From: Latrodectus hesperus
Taxonomy: Eukaryota; Arthropoda; Arachnida; Araneae; Theridiidae
Assembly (NCBI GenBank): GCA_037975125.1
Contig: CM075856.1
Span: 7,511,078-7,575,077 of the forward strand
Direction of reading: 5' to 3'
Length of the DNA: 64,000 nucleotides
Part shown: positions 16,209 through 29,665 of the stretch, one piece after another
Numbering within the stretch: position 1 is the stretch's first letter
How the letters are laid out: every line of letters starts with the position of its first letter
Position numbers and translations under genes: made by a program
The notes under the pieces: model-generated
The model's input: the letters and a program-made list of their open reading frames with translations, nothing else
What the model was told of the DNA's origin: nothing
The model's database searches: none

Positions 16209-17116
16209 TTCTTCTTCTTAGAGTTGGGTTTGTATGTCATTGGGCACCTCTGCTTTTATCAGCATTTTGTACTGTTAACTCCAAACCCAATGTTTCCTAG
16301 TTCCAGTTGCTCGGGTCACCCACTTTATTAATAAAGTCCGAGTCCTTTAATGGAGTCTAGGTGTAACTCTCTAGTATGGATGATGCCTAAAGAAATTAAT
16401 CTAGGGAGGGCAAGGGCCTCGCATTCATAAATGATATGCTTGGCCGTTTCCTCTTGCATGACATTTCCTGCAGATAGGGTCTTGCTGAAACAGTCCCATT
16501 TTATGGAGGTGTTTTCTGAAATAATAGTGCTTATTTATGAAGCCTACGATTAAACGTATCTTCTGCCTAGAGCATCTTAGAATTTCAGAGGCAATCCTCG
16601 CTGATGATTCACAGATGATTCTGATCAGAGAGTCATTCATGCTAGCGATAGCTTCCTGACTTTCACCAGAAGAATATGGTTTAGAGGTCACTTCTACCTC
16701 CTGTGAAGGATTCATTGCTGCCCCTTCACTAGATTGTCGCTGAGTTCCCTTGTCTTTTTCAGCAAGGTCTACTTCAGAGGCTTCACCTGCAAATGCAGAA
16801 AGGTTTGTTATTTCTTGTGTCTTTTTAGCCACAAGATAACAATTAATAAGCTCAGGTAATATAACAGTCCATCCAGCATTGCCTGAGTTACTGGGCAAGG
16901 CAAAAAAGCTCTAGAAGTTCGCCAGCAGCTAGAGGCTCCGTTAAGACACCATTACCGCGGTACCAAATAACCCTAGGCACGGGTCGCATAACACCAGGGT
17001 TTACGGGAGCTGGTTCGCGGCCTCTGATTCTATATTCAAGGCTATCCTGTCATTCCTACAAGACGTTCGGCGATCCACCACCTGCCGACGCGCCTGGTAG
17101 CTGCTCAGGCCCCAGG
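16209..17116 (-). mobile_element. LINE-derived non-autonomous retroelement, copy A
   Basis: Read on the minus strand, the 908-bp element starts CCTGGGGCCTGAGCAGC and ends in a short (GAA)n tail. It is bounded by GAATTTAAGTC/GAATTTTAGTC (16198-16208 and 17117-17127), a target duplication with one mismatch. A matching element, copy B, lies at 52226-53014 and shares both ends. The interior has an open frame (16425-16898) whose end, HLHKMGLFQQDPICRKCH, resembles the Cys/His-rich tail after the RNase H region of LINE polymerases. No reverse transcriptase is present, so it must be mobilised in trans. Confidence 0.85.
16425..16898 (-). pseudogene. Open frame inside LINE-derived copy A, C-terminal LINE tail
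   Basis: The 157-codon frame is low-complexity and acidic/serine-rich in its first 100 residues. It ends with RLIVGFINKHYYFRKHLHKM and a Cys/His cluster (C-x2-C), a pattern found at the end of LINE ORF2 proteins. Copy B encodes the same frame with an in-frame stop and an internal deletion. I see no sign that it is a host gene. Confidence 0.6.
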
Positions 17117-17187
17117 GAATTTTAGTCAATAGGGAGCGTCTTTCATTTTAATCAAAGCACCACAAAGGTGAAAGTATGTCTTTGCTC
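17117..17187 (-). mobile_element. SINE family 5, right part of the interrupted copy
   Basis: The sequence resumes the family-5 SINE after the LINE-derived insertion: GTCAATAGGGAGCGTCTTTC, then CACCACAAAGGTGAAAGTAT. The upstream tRNA-like head is missing, so the copy was already 5'-truncated. Confidence 0.75.
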
Positions 17188-17678
17188 CCCCCCCTTTATT
17201 TTTTAAAATTTTCGATAGAGCGTAGTCAATAAAGCCATACGGTGTAGTTTTCAAGGGTTAATAAATTAAATTGATACAGCAATGAGCTCTGCAACTAGTT
17301 ATTTTTAATTATAAATATTATTTATATAACAGGAGTATTTTTTTAGAAATTTTCTCACTCAAAATTAAAAAAATATTCATTTACTGATATTTAAACACTT
17401 TTTTGTTTGCATTTTTATATTTTCAAAAACAAAACTAATCACATTGTTTTCATTTCTTTTATGCAAAATTCATGAAATTCATACAAAATACATTGTTTAA
17501 ATAATAATTCTGACAATATAAATAAATCATAAATCAATGAAATTTTAGAGTCTTATTTAAAATTATTGCAGGTAATGCACTAACAATATCAAATTACTGA
17601 TGACTTATCAGAGATGTCAATAATTTAGATCATTATAACAACACTCATTTATTCCTATGGCAATGCACTTTGCTGTTT

Positions 17679-17824
17679 TAACAGACACGTTGTGTTGTGT
17701 TGTTGTTGTTACTTATGACACTTAGACAAGCCAAGCTTGCTATGCCTTGGCAATGCGAATTTAAATCAATAGGGAGCGTCTTTCGTTTTAATCAAAGTAC
17801 CACAAAGGTGAAAGTACGTCTTTG
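17679..17824 (-). mobile_element. SINE family 5, 5'-truncated copy
   Basis: It matches the 16118/17117 copy over the whole tail region, including AACAGACACGTTG just outside the (GTT)n end, and ends at the same point (AAAGTACGTCTTTG). The shared flank suggests either a duplication of the older locus or a longer element consensus at the tail end. Confidence 0.75.
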
Positions 17825-20800
17825 TAACAGTCATCAACAGTAATCAAATGTAATAGTACAAATATATCTGATAAAATTTATGTTTGCATTAGAAACATGT
17901 AGATTGCCCTCATCTTCCAAACTTGATCCCAATTTGTATTTATATTTATTCTAGAGGTATCTAATAAACTGTTGTCAATGAAGGATTGCTCGTTTGTATT
18001 TGTAATTCAGTGACAATGTTTCGGATGGTAATTTCAATCAAGAAAGTTTTTTGTGCCTTATTCACAGAATTTCTGACTTTTAGAGTTTTCAGTAAAGTAC
18101 TTATATAAAAACAAAATGGATTGAAAAAATGGTAACGTATTTACTTTCTAATAGTTTCCAGTCAGAAATAAAATAGACTGAAACTCCTTTTTCAATTATT
18201 TTTAAATATAATTTTTAGATCCAAATTTTAAATTAAGATTATATTTTATTTATTTGAATACTATTTTAGAAAGTCATACAATATGATGGTTAAACATGTT
18301 GCTCTAATGCTCCTATTGAGTTTGATCAAACAAAAATATTGGATTCCAAAGGTATTCTAAAGTTCTAGAAAACTGAGTTTACATAATAATATATAAACAC
18401 AGTGATGTAGTAAGCATCCTAATATGCTATAACACATTTTAAATCACCCCTCAAATAACTCAATGATGGATAATTAGAATAAGCAAAAACGACGAAATGC
18501 TAAACAATATGACAAAAGAAAAGAAAGTGTATAACTTAGCAAAACTAACCAATAAGACTAACCAATAAAGCAATTAATTTTAAGAGCTTGATTTTCATTT
18601 TTTAGTAAAACAAATTCTAGATTGATAAGGAGTGATACAAATTTGAAGAATTCAAGAAGTTGTAATCAATATCTTATAAACAGCTATTTTCTTGAAAATC
18701 TGATCATTGCTATCAAATGTTATAGAAGTTGCTGATTTTACAAGTTTTCTTCTTTGTGCATTGCGAAATATGTTTCACTATCGGTGAAAGCTATATAGGG
18801 TAGATGTTCAAAGCTGTACAACAGCTTCCAACTGTCCATTAGGCTTTATCAAAAAAAGTCATTGGTCAATTTACAGGCTTTACTCTAATAAAGTCGAAAA
18901 TGTCTTGTTGATGTTATCCGTGCACGAAAAACTATCAGACATTAGTGTCTCGCTGTCCAGGTAATGTGGTAATCTGAAGAAGTTGGCCCTATTTTGTGAT
19001 TTCCAGTTGATCGAAATGAACAACCTTCTACAATGTATCAAAAGAAAGTAATTAAGTAAATTGGAACAATTTAGAACATTTAGTAAATTATTTAAAACGA
19101 TTTCTGAAAAATGAAACAGGCCCAGTATATATATTTATAGTACTTGAAAAGTTGTGTCTGACAATCAAAAGAATTGATATTTATATTTGTAAATAAATTA
19201 AAATAGATTTATTTACAAATTTTTGCTTATTAAATAATTTTATGAAACACAGATCTTTTGAGAAATGATTCTTATGTAAACTTGGTAAAAACAAATTACA
19301 TTAAATGTTTCAGAGTAATTTTAACTAAAGATTTACCTGTTAGATATGTTAGATACACGATGTTCTTATTTATTCAATAGCAAAAATTAAGAGTTATAAT
19401 TTGATATTATAATAAAATATTCATGCGCATGGAAAATTGTGTGTGTGTGATTTCAGTGAAGTTAATAATTCAAAAACTACTTATTGAAAACAAAATCAAT
19501 ATTGTATTATTATATAATGGAATCAATGTCCCCAAACGTTTTGTCCAAGAAATTTGCAAGTTACAAAAATTTGCTAGGTAATTTAATAAACATAAACTTT
19601 CCTAAATAATTTGGTAAGTGATTTGAAGGCAAAGTAATTTGAATTAAAATCAAACTTTGATTACGTGAATTAAAAACGATTAAAAACTAAACACATTTTA
19701 ATTAGATGATTGATAAGAAACACACGTGAGCGGAAATTATTTTCTTAGCACAGTTAACTAATACCGTTGTAGTATTTCAGAGAATATTATGACTACATAC
19801 ACAGGAAAGTAAACAATTTTAGGGTACAGGTTATGAAATACGTATCACACAAATTAGTCTTTCGGCGAAATAAAAATGCAAAGAAAAGTAGAGCAGTTTT
19901 CAAAGCTGAGCCTATAAACTCATTCTTTGAAAATGGTTTAAGTAAACTTTGTCAGAAGAAAACACCTGCGAATAAATAAACTTCATTTGTTCTAACTAAA
20001 ATGATGCTGTTTCGCTTTCGACGCCAAACATTTTTCTCAGAATTTGATGGCTAATCTAGAAATTCTAGCGAGAGTATTAAGATATTCCAGACATCAATAA
20101 ATAATCCCTGCTAATAACATAAAAGAATAAGGAAGAAATAAAAAAGGCAGAATTTAAAATTAAATCATACGCAAAATTATATGCTTCACTTGTTTCAGAA
20201 GAATTATCAAAATGAAACACAAAATAAGTAGTTTACTAGTTTAAGTAGTTTATTGAATTCTAAAACAATCATTAAGAATCTTCTTCAGTGATTCTGGAAT
20301 TCGAAGGATAATTACAGTATAATCTTTATATCGAGGGAATTACTTTTTCTAATGAAAAAATGGTTTTATTTTAGAATAAATTATTCCATAAGGATGTTTT
20401 CAGGTTCCATATTCAGAACACAATTAAAAGAAATGATTCGTAAAAATCTATTTAGGTAATGTATTTCTTGGAGGATTTGAAAATTATAGTAATCAATAAC
20501 ATTTTATCACCTTTTTCCTAATGCTGAAAAGTCATTAACAATAAATTTATTTATTAAGTAGAAAACTTATCCTAGTAAGGAAATATTCTTTTCCGTGAAT
20601 AAATAATTTTTAGCTTAAATTTAACAGTTTTTTAAAAGAGTATTAGGATTTTAACCATTCTAAAAAGGTATGCGTAAAAATTGTTTTTCTGTAAAATGAA
20701 TTGAAATGTTTTACGGAAATATACTTTACTGAAGATATTCTTAGTGTTTTTTTATTATATTAGAAGATAATTAGAGTACTCAGAATATCTTCAGTTCACT

Positions 20801-21760
20801 CAAGTTTTTCATTAGATTTATTAAAAAAAATTGGTTTTAAGATTTTATGTTAAGGAAGTGTTTTCCAACTTTCTGTAATCGCAAATAATCTTATTCGTCA
20901 TTTGAGATTTTTATTTACTTGATTTTAAATGAGAAAATCACCTCAAAACCGCTTATAACAATATGTTAAATCAGAAAAATTATATTTAAATGATTTTTAG
21001 AAAAGTGAAGTAAACTGAAATACAAGTCAACTACCTAAGAAATATGGTACTGATGTGTCTTTAGGTTTACGTTGATTGCTCGATAATTTTGCAGTGTTAT
21101 ACATATAAAATTCCATTTTCTCTTATGCCATACGTAAAATATTTATTGCAAATGTTTAAATCATGTGTTGTGCTTTCGGTATTTTTCCATTATACCATCG
21201 CTTTTGAAAATCGCCGCAACGGGGGAAAGAAAAAAAATCGTAAATTATTGTCACAAGTAAGCCATTTGAATTATGCGTTTGCATTTTCAGAAACAACTAA
21301 AAAATGAAACATTTTATTCATATTTTATAAATTAAGCAATTATCACTTATTGATAAGACTTATTTAAGTGCCAATGTTTACTTCTGACGAAAGCTATTTA
21401 GCAATCGCATTGGGGATTGATTGCGTAATTATAATGTAGTAGTACCTTTCTTTCAACGAGACAAAATTAAATTTTGCTGTATTTAGTTCATTTTTGCCCT
21501 TAGCGGTTTGTGATCGTAATGCTTCTTCGCATAAAATTATCACCAAGTGATCTTTTGCACCAACAAGCTTTAACTCTGTTTAGCATTTAGTTTGTTAACC
21601 ATTATTTATCACTTTTTAGTAAATTTTTACACAAAAAGAATTTGATTTAAAACATTAAATTTAAAATAAAATTGTGAGCCAATAAACCATTGTATCTATG
21701 TTGTATTATTTTCGCTTCTCCGTAAGAAACATGCTATTTCTTTATGATCAAAAGTAATGG
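17825..21760. other. AT-rich intergenic DNA
   Basis: I see no gene, RNA or recognised repeat. The segment 18770-19010 is slightly GC-richer, and its minus-strand translation is faintly retroelement-like, but too broken to call. Confidence 0.5.
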
Positions 21761-21779
21761 AAAAGTATCGTGTTTTCTT

Positions 21780-22082
21780 CAGCCAACCGATGGCTGAGTG
21801 ATTAGCGTTCCCGACTCCTCCTGAACTGCGGGTCCCAGGTTTGAATCCCGGCTCGGGCATGAATGTTTCTTTCCTTGTCTGTTCTCTCTTTGTCCTTTCT
21901 TCTGTGATGTTGAATGAATGTGGCCCACCCTATAAACGGGTTTGTGGTGGTATGGCGCGGGTAACGCTACTCGCCTCCGTGACTTGGTTCAAAGGTGCCC
22001 TATGGGTAACGATAAAATGAGTAGCAGTTTCTGGCCTTGTTGTGGCATAGGGTTCGTCACCTAAGCGTGTCCCAAATCGGAA
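21780..22082 (+). mobile_element. tRNA-derived SINE, family 1 (copy 2, intact)
   Basis: The 303-bp element has a head CGATGGCTGAGTGATTAGCG (A box) and a good B box GGTTTGAATCC. The body is shared with 3415-3722 (CGGGCATGAATGTTTCTTTC; CACCCTATAAACGGGTTTGT; GGCATAGGGTTCGTCACC). A perfect 19-bp target duplication, AAAAGTATCGTGTTTTCTT, lies at 21761-21779 and 22083-22101. It is the younger of the two copies seen. Confidence 0.95.
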
Positions 22083-22101
22083 AAAAGTATCGTGTTTTCT
22101 T

Positions 22102-24085
22102 AACAGTGGCTATTATGAATGCTAAACTATTATTGGCAAATCAGTTAATAAAAATTATGTATTCGTATAATTTAAGAATATCTTAAAGAGCTCAGTGGAT
22201 TTAGCTGCCTTTATATTTTAAAAATTAATTTGAGAATTATTTTAGCGATATATGTCAATATAAGTGATAAATTTTTCATCTTTAATATCATGTGTTTGTT
22301 AAAATAAGTGCGTTTCTTTAAAAAAGTTCTTTCTCAATAATGAAAAACAGAATGGTATACTGAATTATGAGAATTTTTAAACTTTGCGAAAAATCATTGA
22401 CTTGCTCTTTGTGATGTCCTATAAATAACAATCTTAAATTATCTTTTCTTGGCATCTGCGTGACTCTTTAAGGAATTCAGTTGGTAAAAACATCAGGAAA
22501 TGAACGAACATAGACTATAGTGCGTCCTAAAGAGCAAAGCTGAATCATAGGACCTACATAGAATACGGAGTTTGTTTTCCTCTTTTAAGATTTATAGACT
22601 TAGTCAAAAGGCGATACTTTAGGTAAAAAATCACTAGGTTACAAAATGTCAATAGTTTGTTTGCAGCTTTCATGTAAGTTCTCATTCTCCGTAAGGAATT
22701 AGCAGGATAAATATTTGATGGTCTAAAAAGTATGAAACTAGCTAATAAATACGTTTGGCTAGCATAATGCTTTACACATACAAACTATAGCAATGTTTCT
22801 TGAACTCGATAATACAATCACTATAATACTGAAGGTGGACTCAATAATTAATCTGCCAAGTCAGTTGAAAGTGTCATTCTATTCATAAATCCAAAGTAGT
22901 TATATGTATATAACTATTTAGAGTTCAAATGATTTGTCAAAACCCACTATGTATATTTTTTTATTAAGTTCGACCTCCAAACTTTTGAATTAAGATTTTA
23001 AGTGTATTTAAAACGAAAATGTCTTTAAATTTTTTTAGCTTGTGAATTAATTTTACTAATTTAGAATATCACAGCAAATAATAATAATAATGTTAAATTT
23101 GATAATTCGTTTTACATTTTAAAATATAATTTTAGTATACATTTCTTCTGATTTCTGCAATTCTTATATATTTTATTAATGTAAGAACCACATAATCTAT
23201 AATTCTTATATTAGAAACAAAACTGCTTAAAATTAATATGATATTATTCTTTTAATTATAATGGATTCAATAGACTGTTCCCAGTTCAAACTATCTAAAA
23301 TGAATTTAGTAATTCATTGTATCTATAAAAGTATAATTAATTTTTAGCCATTATATATGCATATGAAATTCTCTTATGTCAGCGTTAAACAATATCTATC
23401 ATTTTTTGAAATGCAATATATATGAAATTTCAATAAGTTACAAATTTTATGAAATTGATTTCGAAAAATCAAAGGTTCATGTAAGAAAAACTTCACGTCT
23501 ACCAATTTTTATGATTTACATTCTCCTTTACGAAATTTTTTAAACGTAAGCAAACATTTTTAACCAACCCAACACAACAACTCTCATTACACAATGAACA
23601 GGATATCTTTTTAAAATAAATTTCATATTTATCTTCATATTCTTCATTCTGTTAACTCTTGTTTTAATATCAGTCATCCGATGGCTCTTTGTGATTCTTG
23701 TTGACAATCCTTTCAACGGGCGGAAAGCAGGTTGAATTAAATGGTTCCCCTTTGCAACACCTTCCTATTGACAATGATTTTAAATGGTTCTTCAGACAAT
23801 TTTACAAGCCATTCTTCGAGTTACGTGCACATCGACACATTTTCTCTCTTTCTGTTTGCTTCAGCTCACTTACTTTCTCATCCCTTATTTTTTCCTACAA
23901 TGTATTCTCTAAATCTTATTATTGAAGCTACTTTGTATCCTCTCTTCAGGAACATGGAGCGTTTTGTTTCTCAATTACCGCTCACAGAGCATGAAATTGT
24001 GCTCCTCAGAATTTAGAGTACCTCAATCATTTGGATGGGCACACCCTTAGAGAATCGTACCTTTCCTTACACCATTAGATACTTG
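22102..24085. other. Intergenic DNA with a GC-richer block near the right end
   Basis: Mostly featureless and AT-rich. From about 23640 to 24085 the composition rises and short open frames appear (for example one ending in PLTEHEIVLLRI), but no domain or splice pattern makes this a gene I can name. Confidence 0.4.
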
Positions 24086-24090
24086 AAGTG

Positions 24091-24226
24091 TATTGGTACA
24101 CAGAAACGACACGTCCGTTGTTTTCAAATTTTATTGTTTGACTGACAAAAGAACGATGGTTTGTGTTAGCGCCATCCGGTGCGCAAAGAAATTAAATGTT
24201 TACATTGAGTATACAGGGTCGGAACA
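24091..24226 (-). repeat. 3' LTR of the BEL/Pao element
   Basis: 136 bp, starting TATTGGTACACAG and ending GGTCGGAACA on the plus strand (so TGTTCC...AATA in the sense direction). It differs from the other LTR at two positions near its middle-right (GAAATTAAATG versus GAAACTATATG). Confidence 0.95.
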
Positions 24227-24433
24227 TGCCGCCCACCTTGAAATATTATTTCAAAGAAATAGGTTATATGCAACATACATATACAATTAAAGATTAGTTA
24301 TACAACATAAATGAAAAAGTATATAACAAACACATAAATGAAGAAAGTTTTATATGTTAATATAAAATAGAAGTATAAAGTTGTACATATATAAGAAATG
24401 AAATTTTATTTAAATTGAAGCATGAAATTGGCA

Positions 24434-25863
24434 TTACACAGGAAGTTGGCATAATTTTGTTATGTTTCTTTTGTATATACCATCTGATGTTTTAAGCGTT
24501 ACTACCCTAACATTATTGTCAAGTCCAGGGTGCAATTGAATTATTCTACCCATTTTCCATTTTGTTGGGGGTAAATTTTCCTCTTTTAAAAGACATAAAT
24601 CATTAATTTGATAATTTTTAGTCGGCAGTAGCCATTTTGGCCTTTGTTGCAACCGTGTGAGATATTCTTTATGCCAACGTTTCCAAAACTGTTGCACCAT
24701 TTTATGAATATGCTGCCATTTTGAAAGAAAAGATATGTTTGTATCAACGTAATTTGGTTCAGGAAGGCTTGTTAAAGCCCTACCAATAATAAAATGGCCA
24801 GGTGTTAAGGCTGATAAGTCATTTGGATCGGTAGATAATGCAGTTAAAGGTCTAGAATTAAGACAAGCCTCTATTTGAGTTAGCAATGTTTCAAATTCTT
24901 CATAAGTTAGTTTTGTCTCCCCTATAACGCGTTTTAAATGATATTTGGTAGACTTTATGCCAGCTTCCCATAGTCCACCCATGTGAGGTGCACCTGGAAC
25001 ATTTAAATGCCAATTAATACCATTTTCAGACATAAAAATTGTTTACATTTTGATTATAATTTTTGGAGTTCATAAGTTTCTCAATTTCCATGAGTTTGCG
25101 CTTTGCACCAATAAAGTTGGTACCGCAGTCACTGTATATATCACTACATTTACCCCTACGAGAAATAAATCTCTTAAGCGATGCAATGAACGCATCTGCA
25201 GATAAGTCGGTAACTAATTCTAGGTGTATAGCTCTTGTAGTAAAACAAATAAAAAGTGCTATATACCCTTTGTATGATTTAGAGCCTCTACCTTTACATG
25301 CTTTAATTTGAAAAGGACCTGCATAATCTACTCCACATCGCAAGAATGCAGGAGCAGGAGAAATGCGAGAAGATGGTAAATCGCTCATCATTTGATTGGT
25401 TACAGAAGCTCTTATTCTACAACATTTTACACATTTTCTGATTACCTGCCTAATTACGTTTCTAACGCCTACAATCCAATATTGTTCTACAAATAGATGA
25501 TTGAACAAGTTGTGAACCAGCATGCAAAAGATTTTCATGAAAATGTTTAACAATGAGATCAGTTAATATATGCTTTGTTGGCAGCAAAATAGGATGTTTC
25601 TGATCGTATACTAGATTTGCATGTCTCAAACGACCACCTACTCTAAGAATACCTGAATTATCAAGAAATGGATTTAGAGATAAAATTTTACTATTACACG
25701 ATATTGTTTTATTTTTTTGTAATGCATTGATCTCATTATTAAACTCATTAGTTTGAACTATTTTTATTAACACATGCGCAGTATTAGTTAATTCACAAGT
25801 TTGTAAAAATCCAGTTAATTTGTTCATAGGATTTCTGCAATTGTTCACAAATCTTAAACACAA
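24434..25863 (-). pseudogene. BEL/Pao integrase region, frame-broken
   Basis: Three overlapping reading frames carry one integrase. The zinc-binding H2C2 part includes HFHENLLHAG and CVKCC. The catalytic core has the first Asp in GVDYAGPF and the second in YSDCGTNFIGA. The third, a Glu, is in MGGLWEAGIKS, followed by ACLNSRPLTAL. The C-terminal part follows in the last frame. All three catalytic acidic residues are present, but frame changes near 25030 and 25460-25550 would stop a single product. Confidence 0.9.
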
Positions 25864-25869
25864 AAGCTG

Positions 25870-27441
25870 TTATACGTTTAAATTTAGAAAAGAATATTTA
25901 TGAAAAATATAAATGTCAGTAAATGAATGTTTGTTTTCTGTGGTTGAGAGAGATTGTAAAGTACAATACCTTTCTTCTGGAACAGGATTACTAACTGGTA
26001 GTTCAGGCAGCTTTATTTGAAACGAAAGTGAATTATAAAGAAACTTTGGACCATTTAACCATAATGAAGAAAGTAGTTCAGGAGATGATGTGCCACGAGT
26101 AGCAAGATCAGCAGGATTAATGTCTCCACTAACATGATGCCATTGGGTAGGGGAAGAAAGAGTTTGTATTTTTGCCACTCTGTTGGCCACAAAGCATTTC
26201 CATCGGCTGACAGAAGAACCAATCCAGGATAGAACGATGGTAGAATCTGTATAAAATTGAGCTTGGGAAATGGGTGTGTTCATAGCTTTGCAAGTGAAGT
26301 CCATCAATTTAGTTAATAGCAGAGCACCACATAGTTCCAATCTCGGAAGTGAAACAGTTTTAAGTGGAGCAACCTTTGCCTTAGCTATTACTAGATGAAC
26401 TTTAATTTCACTAGTACTTGAAACTGAGCGACAATAAATTGCCGCTGCATATGCCTTTTCCGAGGCATCACTGAAGCCATGTAGTTGAAATTGGTTATTT
26501 GAGTCACAAAATAAGAATCTGGGGATTTGAACGTCTTTCACGAACAAAGGTTTTTCTGTAAGTTGCTTCCATTCATATGCTATGGCTGGAGGAATAGTAT
26601 CGTCCCACTGCAATTGATTTTTCCAAAGTGTCTGAATTATTAATTTATACTGAATAGTTATTGGAGATAACCATCCAAGAGGATCAAATATTTTTGCAAT
26701 TGTTGAGAGTAATGTCCGCTTAGTTAAGTTATCTTCAAGAGATGGTTGATTAGTTATGAAGAAGAATACATCCAACTCAGGTTGCCAAAATAGTCCCAAT
26801 GTTTTCACAGTTTCATCATTGTCTAAGCTTAAAGAAGTGTTTGATAATCGTAAATCTGGATCAATTGAGTTCAAAAATTCTTTAGAATTTGAAGCCCATT
26901 TTGTCAAGGGAAATTTGGCACTTGACAACATTTGCATTAATTGTTGGTGCAGTTCTATGGCTTGGGAAACTGAATTCGCTCCAGACATAAGATCATCAAC
27001 ATAAAAGTCCTCGAGAACTGCTTTAGAAGTTAATGGATACTTCTCTGCTTCTTCTTCTGCTAATTTTTGTAGACATTTTATAGCCAGGTATGGTGATGAG
27101 GCGGTGCCATAAGCCAGTCTTGTTAATCGATAATTCTTCACTGCGTCAAATTTTGATTTGCGCCAGACGATTCTTTGGAAATCTGAATCTTGTAAAACTA
27201 CTTATCGATACATTTTTTCAATATCTGCAGCAACCGCTATTTTATGCATCCTAAATTTAATAAGCAATGTAGTTAAATCAGACTGTATTTGGGGTCCCAC
27301 CATGAGTATATCATTAAGAGAAACACGATTGGATGATTTAGCAGATCCATCAAACACTACCCCGGAACTTGTCACCACTTTTGTTGGGAACCGGATGGTG
27401 TGGAAGATAAAAGCTAGATTTGGCTGGAACATTAACTTCAC
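25870..27441 (-). pseudogene. BEL/Pao reverse transcriptase and RNase H region, frame-broken
   Basis: The long frame 25870-27141 contains the polymerase active site FYVDDLMSG, a thumb region, and a BEL-type RNase H with FSDASEKAYAAAIY, FYTDSTIVLSWI and INPADLATRG. The N-terminal fingers lie upstream in other frames (27202-27441 and further), separated by at least one frame change near 27150-27200. Confidence 0.9.
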
Positions 27442-27986
27442 TTTCAGGAATTAATTCCATGTGTCCCAGTTTTATGTAGTCATCCATGAATTTATGATAT
27501 TGTTCAAGTAGAGATTGATTTTTAGAAAAGCGACGTTCAATCTGTTGAAGACGGCGCAATGCAATGTCTCTAGATGATCCAAGCTCATTGTTTGAGTCAT
27601 TAAATGGAAATTTGACAGTGAATCTGCCTGTAGAATCACGAAAGAATGTTTTTTCGAAGTGATTTTCATATGCGATTTCCTCTTTTGAATAAGGTTTTGT
27701 TTCAGAAACTTCTTCTAGTTGCCAAAATTTATCAAGTTGATAGTCGATTGTGGTACAATTAGCGTGATTAGTAATTATTGTTTTTGAGATGTTGTTTGTT
27801 TTGCCTAAAACAACCCATCCGAAAATTGTCTATAGTGCAGTTAATGAATGTCCAGGAATAGTAATGTTTTTAATGATCATGATTTCTCCAAACACATCTG
27901 CACCTAGGAGAATGTCTATAGGACCAGGCTGCAAGCAAGTAATATCGGCTAATTGTATTTCTTTGAATGATGTTAATGCTGAAGCA

Positions 27987-29327
27987 TCAATTTTGAATTG
28001 AGGAAGGTAAGTGATTTTGGGTATAATTAATGCATCTACAGTGATATGTGTTTTTTTTATAAAATAGAGATGATATTTGCAATGATACCGAACCTGAGAC
28101 CTTACCTACATTTTGAGAACTAAGCCCATCAACATTCATGTTAACTCTATTACGTTTAAGTTGCAATAAATTTACACAACTTTCCCTAATAAATGAGCCT
28201 TGGCTGGCTGAATCGATAAGAATTCTGCATTTATGTAATGTACCATTAATGTCCTTAACATTAACAATTGCTGTTGGCAATAAAACTGTTTTTGTTACAG
28301 GTACAACTACATTATTGCTACTAATAGAAATTTCATCTGTTGTTTGTGTGTCAGTTTTTGTATCATGTGTATTTTTTGAACACAATAATGTATTATGCGG
28401 TTTCGAACATAATTTACACATGCTTGCGCGACATTTAGAAACAGGATGAGTTTTATTATCTTTTAAACAATTAGCGTATAAATGATGTTTTTTAATTACA
28501 TTCCATTTATCTTTTACTGAAAGATCTAAAAAACTATCACAATTATATAATCGCGAATGAGAATCATTTCGACAATAAATGCATAAATTAGAAACGATCT
28601 GAGATGGAAATGAATATTTATTTTGTTTTTGATTTGCAATAGTTTTCCCATCAAATTGACCTATTTTATCTTTTTGGTACTTCGCCAAAGACGAAAGCGC
28701 ACATGATCTATTCAACATGAAAGTTTTGAATTCAGCGAAAGAAGAAACTTTTTTGTTCCATTGTTCTAATGCCCATACTCTCAGTGTTTCATTATCAAGC
28801 TTACTCTTTAAAAGAAAAATAATAATTGTATCCAAATGCTCAACAGGCTGTTTCAGGATTTTCAATGTATCAATACATTGCTGTGTTGTATCAATTAATT
28901 TCCTCAAACCTGCTGCTGATTCATGTTTAAGAATAGGTTGAGAAATTAATTTATTTAATGCTGCGTTTATGATTTCTGTTTCGTTTTCAAAACGCTCAGT
29001 AAGCATATCCCAAGCTAATTTGAAATTCTCTTCTGTAATTTGAATAGACTGTAATAATGTATATGCTTCTCCCTTAATGGAAAGTTTAAGGTATTGTAAT
29101 TTTTGACTATTACTTAAACAATCATTATTACCAACACTCGATAAAAATAAATCACGAAAAGAAATCCAATCTATGTAATTAGAAGTGAAAACTGGTAATT
29201 CTATTCTAGGAAGTTTAACATTGTTGACATTAGTTAATTCTTTATGAAAATCATTTTTTGAAAGTTTCCTTGATTCGTCTTTAAGAATAATTTTTAGATT
29301 ATTTATTTTAGAAAGCAGTTCATGCAT
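27987..29327 (-). pseudogene. BEL/Pao gag and start of protease
   Basis: The 446-residue frame holds the gag domain (PVFTSNYIDWISFRDLF and a C-rich region CIYC...CKLCSKPHNTLLC with zinc-knuckle spacing). It then runs into an aspartic protease motif, ILIDSASQGSF. It loses the frame at about 27990, before the protease ends, so gag may be intact while the fused polyprotein is not. Confidence 0.9.
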
Positions 29328-29665
29328 TTCGCTTTCAAATGTTTCGAATTCTGAATCAGAACATGCGTAAAGAATATCATTATTTAGTTTATTTCATTGT
29401 CTAAAGAATTGACGTTATTTTCATACACTTCAATAATAGAAATAGAATTTGTTTGATTTTGTAAGCTATTTACTTGCGAAATTAAGCGAGTTAGCTTACC
29501 TTTTATGATCTTTTTGGTTTTAAGGAGGGTATCCATTTTGGTTTTGTGACCTTCACTCAATCAATCGTTTTGTTGTTTTTTGATTCAACAGTCGTTGGCC
29601 GCTTCTATGAATTCACCATAATAATTTTAAGTTAGTTTCATACTCCGGCTCTAGACGGACCATAA

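Noticed and set aside
18770..19010. Possible retroelement reverse transcriptase relic on the minus strand
   Set aside because: The reading is too broken to identify any catalytic motif.
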